Below are positions 58,891-64,000 of a DNA stretch of 64,000 bases, in pieces. A model generated the notes under the pieces. The model was not told where the DNA came from. It saw nothing but the letters and a program-made list of their open reading frames with translations, and searched no databases. Both the position numbers and the translations under genes were made by a program. The number at the start of each line of letters is the position of its first letter. The first letter of the stretch is position 1. The stretch lies in contig OX638368.1 of assembly GCA_951812925.1 (NCBI GenBank), positions 25,111,187 to 25,175,186 on the forward strand, given 5' to 3'. This DNA is from Calliopum simillimum. Taxonomy: Eukaryota; Arthropoda; Insecta; Diptera; Lauxaniidae.

Positions 58891-60180
58891 CTCCAAGTAT
58901 ATTCGGAATCAGCGACCCTAAATTGGTAAAAAAAAAGTTGTCGACAATGGATTGCACTAGATGCAGATGTTTCACTTCGACCCTTTACTTCTACGAGGTG
59001 TTATGGGATAAGTACAATGTTTTTAATATGTGTACTCATATACAGTTCATGTACATTCTTACTGTATATATTTATATGCCTCTCAATGGTCGCCATATTG
59101 CCGCAAAAATATATTAAATACAAAAAAAAAAACCAATGCCAGTCAAACACCCAGCGTGTACAACTTAAATGGTAAAAATGAGTCCTTCAACATCCGATAA
59201 GAAATTTGAATGAAATACTTGTAATTTATTATTTGTGTAGTTACTTTGTGTACTTGTACCTACAGTCAGAGAAACTTTGAATACCGTACTCTTTGTTTGG
59301 CTGACTCTATGTATGTTACGGAGTAGGTAGTTGGTCGGTCGTTTGCCCAACACCAATTTGGTCCTTATTCAAACGTTCAGACGGTTGGTTGCTTGCTGGC
59401 TATTTCTTGTTTACTCACTGAAGGAAGGTACTCTATATTTTAGGCCTCCATTGTTTAATTTGCTGTGTTTTCGGGGTTTGCGTGCATATGATTGAGATCT
59501 TGCTGTATGCAGTGAATAAAAAAAAAAAATGGTAGCATAACTGAGAAAACAAATGAAAAAATGGGAATTCATAATATTTAGTGTTGTTTTTGTTTTTGAT
59601 TTTTTACACTAAATACATTTTCATTGTTTATGTTGCATTTTGTAAAAAAAAGAGTTTCAAAAAAGGTGGCTTCATATATTAAGGCATAAATTATATAGGA
59701 CGATTCCACACGAAGCTTGAAATTAATGAAATATGATATGACTCTTGAGGATTAGATAAGAAAAGTATGCAAAAGCACTTTTATCTTGAAAAAATTTATT
59801 AGAAGTCCCTAGTTCGATAGAGAAAATGCTGAAAGCTTTAAGACTTTTCAAAAGCATAAATTTCGAATAAAATTTGCTATCTTTAATTGTTTTTTGGAAC
59901 AGAAAATGATTTACATTATTTCCTACTAAGTTGGTACTACCAACAAGCCTGGATCAGATGACATTGTTGGTTTGAATTTACTTTTCAATGTGCTTAAGTA
60001 AAACACCAATGGTTTGCGTTACACGTTTCGAGAGCCAACAAAGGTCAACCTCATCAGACGCATTTGTCGCCATACAGACAAACTTTTAAGCATGCTGTAT
60101 TTAACCTTTAGCATAGATTTGTTGAGAATCATAGCAAAAAGAAAAAATAAGGCACATGCAAAAGCTGTATTTTTTGTTTT
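58891..60180. other. No gene recognised
   Basis: AT-rich sequence. Open frames at 58923-59117 and 60014-60259 lack support. Confidence 0.45.
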
Positions 60181-60185
60181 TTGCT

Positions 60186-61060
60186 CGTTATGTATCGCTA
60201 CTACTTTATTTCTAGTAAATTTTACTAGTCAAGTCAATACAGTGACAACTCACCCATAATATAAATTTTACCTTACAAACTTGTTAGACTTCTACACTAC
60301 TGACCTATATGATGAAGAGGCATATAATTTGTATATTAAGCAAATTTGTATATTAAGCAAACATCTGTCCAAGCATAGATATTTTTACTGGTATTATCAA
60401 GTAAAAATGGTAATATGTATATTTTCTGATTTTTACCTTCCTGTAAAGTACAAAAAAACAAAAAAAAAAAACGAATCGCACTAGGATTCGAACCGGGGCC
60501 TGTCCGTATGGTAAATAGAAACATATTATTTTAACTTATTGTAGAATTACGAACTTGTTAGACAACTACACCATTAACCTATGTATACTAAAAAATTTTT
60601 ATATATGAAGCAAATATCTGTCCAAACAAAAATTTTTTTACTCATATGTATATTTTCTAATACCTACCTTACTGTAAAGTTAAAAAAAAACGAGCCGCAC
60701 TAGGATTCGAACCGGGGCCCATCCGTGTGATAGATAGAAACATATTATTTTTACTTAGAATTACAAACTTGTTAGACCTTTACACCACTTACCTATGTAC
60801 ATATAAGATAGAGCGGTATAAAATGTATATAAATGAAGCAAATATCTGTCCAAACATAAACATTTTTACTCGAATTATAAATTAAAAATGGCTATATGTA
60901 TATTTTTCTGATATTTACCTTACGGTAGAGTTAAAAAAAAAACGAACTACACTAGGATTTGAACCGGAGACCGTCCGAGTGATATATCGAAACATATTTT
61001 GTTTTATTTAGAATTACAAAATAGTTAGATCTCTACACCATTGACCTATATGATAAAAGG
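60186..61060 (-). repeat. tRNA-like composite with three tandem units, ~220-250-bp period
   Basis: It starts with ACTACTTTATTTCTAGTAAA and GTGACAACTCACCC (the end module). Minus-strand units follow: B-box cores near 60484, 60704 and 60953 (GGATTCGAACCGGGGCC twice, GGATTTGAACCGGAG once), each followed about 70-75 bases on by an A-box-like AACTTGTTAGAC-CTACACCA. An extra A-box-like segment at 60279 lacks its core. In transcript direction every unit ends in a run of eight or more T, a Pol III terminator. Confidence 0.82.
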
Positions 61061-61819
61061 ATATAAAAATTATATATACTAAGCAAATGTCTATCCAAAT
61101 AAAAATATTTTTGCTTGAATTATAAAGTAAGAGTTGTTATACATTTTTCTGGCTGATAGCATAATTTACTCCACATTTAGAGTAAATATTGCTTTGATCT
61201 ATCAAATATTATTTTACGGAACCACATAAAAAAAAAACAAAAATTGGAAGGTTGGGTTGCTTTACGTTTCCGGTCAATCGTCAGACGCATTTTTGGGTCT
61301 ATAAGGTAATGTTGCTTCAAAATAAAATTTTTTTTTTATGTTTTTATCGACATTACGTTTTCCTATTCAATCAAAGTCATCTATGGAATAACCAATACCT
61401 TGCTATATAGCTGCCTACAGACATGAACTGTTAAAGTTCTTCTCTCTACACCTTGAACACAATCAACATTCCACAAAGGAAGTACAACTGCTTATTATGG
61501 AATCAAAAAGGTTCGGTCGAGCAAAAAAAAAAAGAAAAAATATCACTATCCTTTCTCGTCCTAACAAAATGGTTATACCATGTATTGGGTACAAATAAAT
61601 CGCAAGAGTCAATAATAATTGATTTGATTGATGGTGAAAGACAACAGCAACAGTAGGAACAACTTTTCTTCATCCATTGGCGGAGATTTCAATCCAATTA
61701 TTTCAATTTTATATTTATTCGTATAAAAAAAAAGAAAAAAAAGGTTTGAATCATCGACAAAAATGGCTGCTGCCATAATTTTATACAAAACATAGTGGCA
61801 TCCATCCTTTGCTTAAAAG
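61061..61819. other. No gene recognised
   Basis: AT-rich sequence. A CGTCAGACGCATTTTTGGGTC block near 61278 resembles 60052-60070. Confidence 0.4.
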
Positions 61820-62259
61820 CTAATAAATATAAATGCGTTCTGGTTGGACTTTTCGTCTGCCGCATGTCCTTTGGATTCCCCAGTTCTTTTTGAAGCTATA
61901 GCTTATTCTGTGGGGCATACGAAAGTATTGCAGGCTCCGCTCTTGGCTTGGCGAGACGGTCAAATAATTTTTAACCATCTTATCGTATCTTTCGAGAGTA
62001 TTCCCGGACACATCCAGAATTATAATATGTCCCTTTTAATTTCCTGCCCTAAGTTGATATAGGTGAGGTAGTTTGTGAGCTCCAAATGCCGTGTGAGTTC
62101 CTTGAGTATTCCCAAATAAGTGCCGAGCACGTTCTGCATGCCTTTGTGACCTATGTGCCTTATTGTGTTAAGTTTTGTTCGCTTTCGTGTCATTACTGAT
62201 CTTTTCCGAATCAGTTTGACGGCTTTCTCATCATCGTCGATGTCATGAATATCAGACAA
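61820..62259 (-). pseudogene. Possible gag-like fragment of a BEL/Pao-type element
   Basis: On the minus strand, a frame opening near 62259 reads MSDIHDIDDDEKAVKLIRKR, continues with KELTRHLELTNYLTYINLGQ, and after a +1 shift near 62020 goes on as DVSGNTLERYDKMVKNYLTV to 61820. An acidic start followed by a basic, helical K-R-rich segment is like the first part of BEL/Pao gag (DUF1759-type), but the match is impressionistic. GC content is higher than in the flanking DNA. It could also be part of an unrecognised host gene. Confidence 0.3.
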
Positions 62260-62478
62260 GAAGCAGATATATTATTCGACGAAGAAGTTCTCTGCAAGAA
62301 CATAACGCACATATTTCTCTTGTAAGTACATACTATGTAAGTACATAGATCATTCATTTCATTGTTCTGAAGCAGCTCTGGCAAATTGAAGATTGCTTGC
62401 ATCAAACCAGTGAAGACTAGGCCCTTTTAGATCTAAAACGGCTATCCATTTTTTTGGTGGCAAGTTTACTCATTCAAA

Positions 62479-64000
62479 ATGGTAGACGAAATACCAATTC
62501 CTGAACCTGAGAAAAGGAAAGGAAAGGGATCAAGCTTTTTGATACCAATCTTTGCCATTTGCTCTGCTCTCGGCTTGATGTTTGTTAAACTTATTCAAGT
62601 GAGAGATCAATGGGAAACCATTATTTTGTTGAATGTTCTCAAGACCCATCTACTATCAGTTGTTGCTCGTTGGTTCCTGAATGTCTAGCCATGTTAGTTC
62701 AGCTCTTCGTGAAATTGTACTGTATTAAGTTTAAATAATGGTTGTAAGTTTAGCAAAGCAATTCTTTGTAAATAACCATTTCCTCGGTCTACATTCGGTA
62801 CCACTTTATACTAAATTTAAAATCTTCATAGACTATAGAATAGAATTTCCTAGGATATCATATGCTCACTTTGTATTGCTTAAGATTTGTGCGGATTACA
62901 GAAGACATTAAAAAATCCTGTCAATCACCACTCAAGCTTGTACTTGCCGCCGGTCTTGTTTTTGAAAAAATTTCTAAAGATTTTTGAGCATTAAAAATTT
63001 CCATACCATATTTTGCCATAGCATTTAGCTGTTTAAGATGCCAAATTTCAAATTGAGAGCTGATTTTATGCCTAAAAGGAGCGTGACATACCTATTAAGT
63101 ATGAATTAACAGGACTGGTCTTGATGACATTGATTTAACAAAAAGTTGTAGATTTTTGACCTTTTGTACTTTTATTTCCTTAAATTTTTAATTTCAGTTC
63201 AGATTTATTCGATATCCAGACAATTGATTTTGTTGATATTATGTTTACAATATTTAAAGGGGTGTTGTCTATTGGGATCGAAGGTATTTTTGATTGATCT
63301 CGATCTAACAAAAAGTTGTAGACTTTAAAACTTTTGTCCTTTTTTGCTTTAATTTTTACATTCAGTTCAGCACCAAATTGGATTTTTATGGATATTCAGA
63401 CAATTGATTTTGTTCATATAATGTTTGTTATGTTTAAGGGAGCGTTGTTTATTAGAGCCGAAGGAATTTTTGGCTGACATTGAAACTTTTGTACTTTGGT
63501 TTTTTTTTTAAATTTTACATACAGTTCAGCACCAAATTAGATTTATTCGATATCCAGACAATTGATTTTAATCATATTATGTTTGTAATATTTAGTGGGG
63601 GTATTGTCCATTAGATCCGACGGTATCCTTGGCTAAACTCGATTTAACAAAAATTTGTAGACTTTTAACTTTTGTACTTTTTTTTCTTAAATTTTTACTT
63701 TCAGTACAGCACCGAACTGGACTTATGTAATTGATATTCAGACAAATGATTTTGATCGTATTATGTTTGTAATGTTTAGGAGGGTGTTGTCCATTAAGAC
63801 TGCTATGGTATTGGTCTCGAAAAAATACCAAGACCAAGATCTATGTAGACTAATTTTGCCCATCACTAGCCGAACTAGTTAACTTGTGCTTCCCTTAATA
63901 TTAGTTAGTGGTTTTTTGACAACAAAATCTTAAAAATAACAGTTACTATTGTTTTCAGTTGTATTTGTTACAGGGCAAAGAAGTGGATCTGCATAGGCAG
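62479..64000 (+). CDS. Gene B, 5' part: small membrane-anchored protein (unidentified)
   Basis: Exon 1 runs 62479-62598 (40 codons) with ATG in the context TCAAAATGG. The product starts MVDEIPIPEPEKRKGKGSSF, then a hydrophobic segment (FLIPIFAICSALGLMFVKL), which predicts a short, basic N-terminal tail and one membrane anchor. A GTGAGA donor follows at 62599. The next exon probably starts at 63974 after TTGTTACAG and reads GKEVDLHRQ to the window edge, in the same frame. An alternative acceptor at 63958 (TTTTCAG) is also in frame and would add five residues. If unspliced, exon 1 would continue to a stop at 62686-62688. I do not recognise the family. A 1.4-kb intron is implied. Confidence 0.55.
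63100..63840. repeat. ~170-bp tandem repeat, four copies, in the gene B intron
   Basis: Units share AACAAAAAGTTGTAGACTTT, CTTTTGTACTTTT, TTCAGTTCAGCACCAAATTG, GATATTCAGACAATTGATTT and AGGGTGTTGTCCATTA. Copies begin near 63136, 63306, 63480 and 63646. Confidence 0.85.

Noticed and set aside
31500..61060. tRNA-like units as functional tRNA genes
   Set aside because: The A-to-B-box distance is too long, and no acceptor or anticodon stem can be formed. Only the two tRNA-Thr sequences make a full cloverleaf.

Overview
This is a piece of an AT-rich insect nuclear genome, most likely a higher fly (Diptera, Brachycera). The evidence is short GT-AG introns beside one 3.1 kb intron, intact eukaryotic tRNA-Thr genes, and a dense load of typical fly transposon remnants: Ty3/gypsy, Jockey- and R1/LOA-like LINEs, hAT and Tc1/mariner relatives, and foldback elements. 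Nothing looks bacterial or organellar. Species cannot be settled by eye.

Host genes are few and sit at the two ends. Gene A (3-4539, + strand) is the 3' part of a multi-exon gene. Eight exons join in one frame (1041 nt, 346 codons plus stop) and give a cysteine-rich ectodomain, one C-terminal membrane segment and a short cytoplasmic tail. Its 3.1 kb sixth intron carries a tRNA-Thr(AGT) gene. Gene B (62479 to the window end, + strand) starts a small membrane-anchored protein; its second exon runs off the edge. Two further short open stretches with splice signals (52801-52885, a signal-peptide-like first exon; 32892-32974) are weaker candidates. A second tRNA-Thr(AGT) lies on the minus strand at 36551-36624.

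The 57 kb between the genes is almost entirely repeats. From 5 to 14 kb there are a LINE 3' fragment, a 300-bp AATG array, a 2-kb CCCTAT hexamer array and a 5'-truncated LINE. From 14 to 30 kb there are TIR elements, a dead DD37E Tc1/mariner-like transposase, a pogo/Tigger transposase split by a 507-bp hAT MITE with an 8-bp target duplication, tandem satellites, and a Ty3/gypsy pol relic split inside reverse transcriptase by a foldback element. From 31 to 61 kb a recurring family of tRNA-like units dominates: an A-box-like segment, a B-box-like GGTTCGAATCC core and an oligo-T run, often in tandem. Mixed with these are hAT MITEs with perfect target duplications and several large foldback palindromes, the largest a 2-kb palindrome nested in a hAT MITE that itself sits in a tRNA-like composite.

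The best candidates for something undescribed are (1) the tandem tRNA-like, Pol III-promoter-like repeat family and (2) the long near-perfect palindromes, which could form hairpin RNAs that feed siRNA production. Both are inferences from sequence shape. All repeat boundaries were found by eye and are approximate unless a target duplication is quoted.
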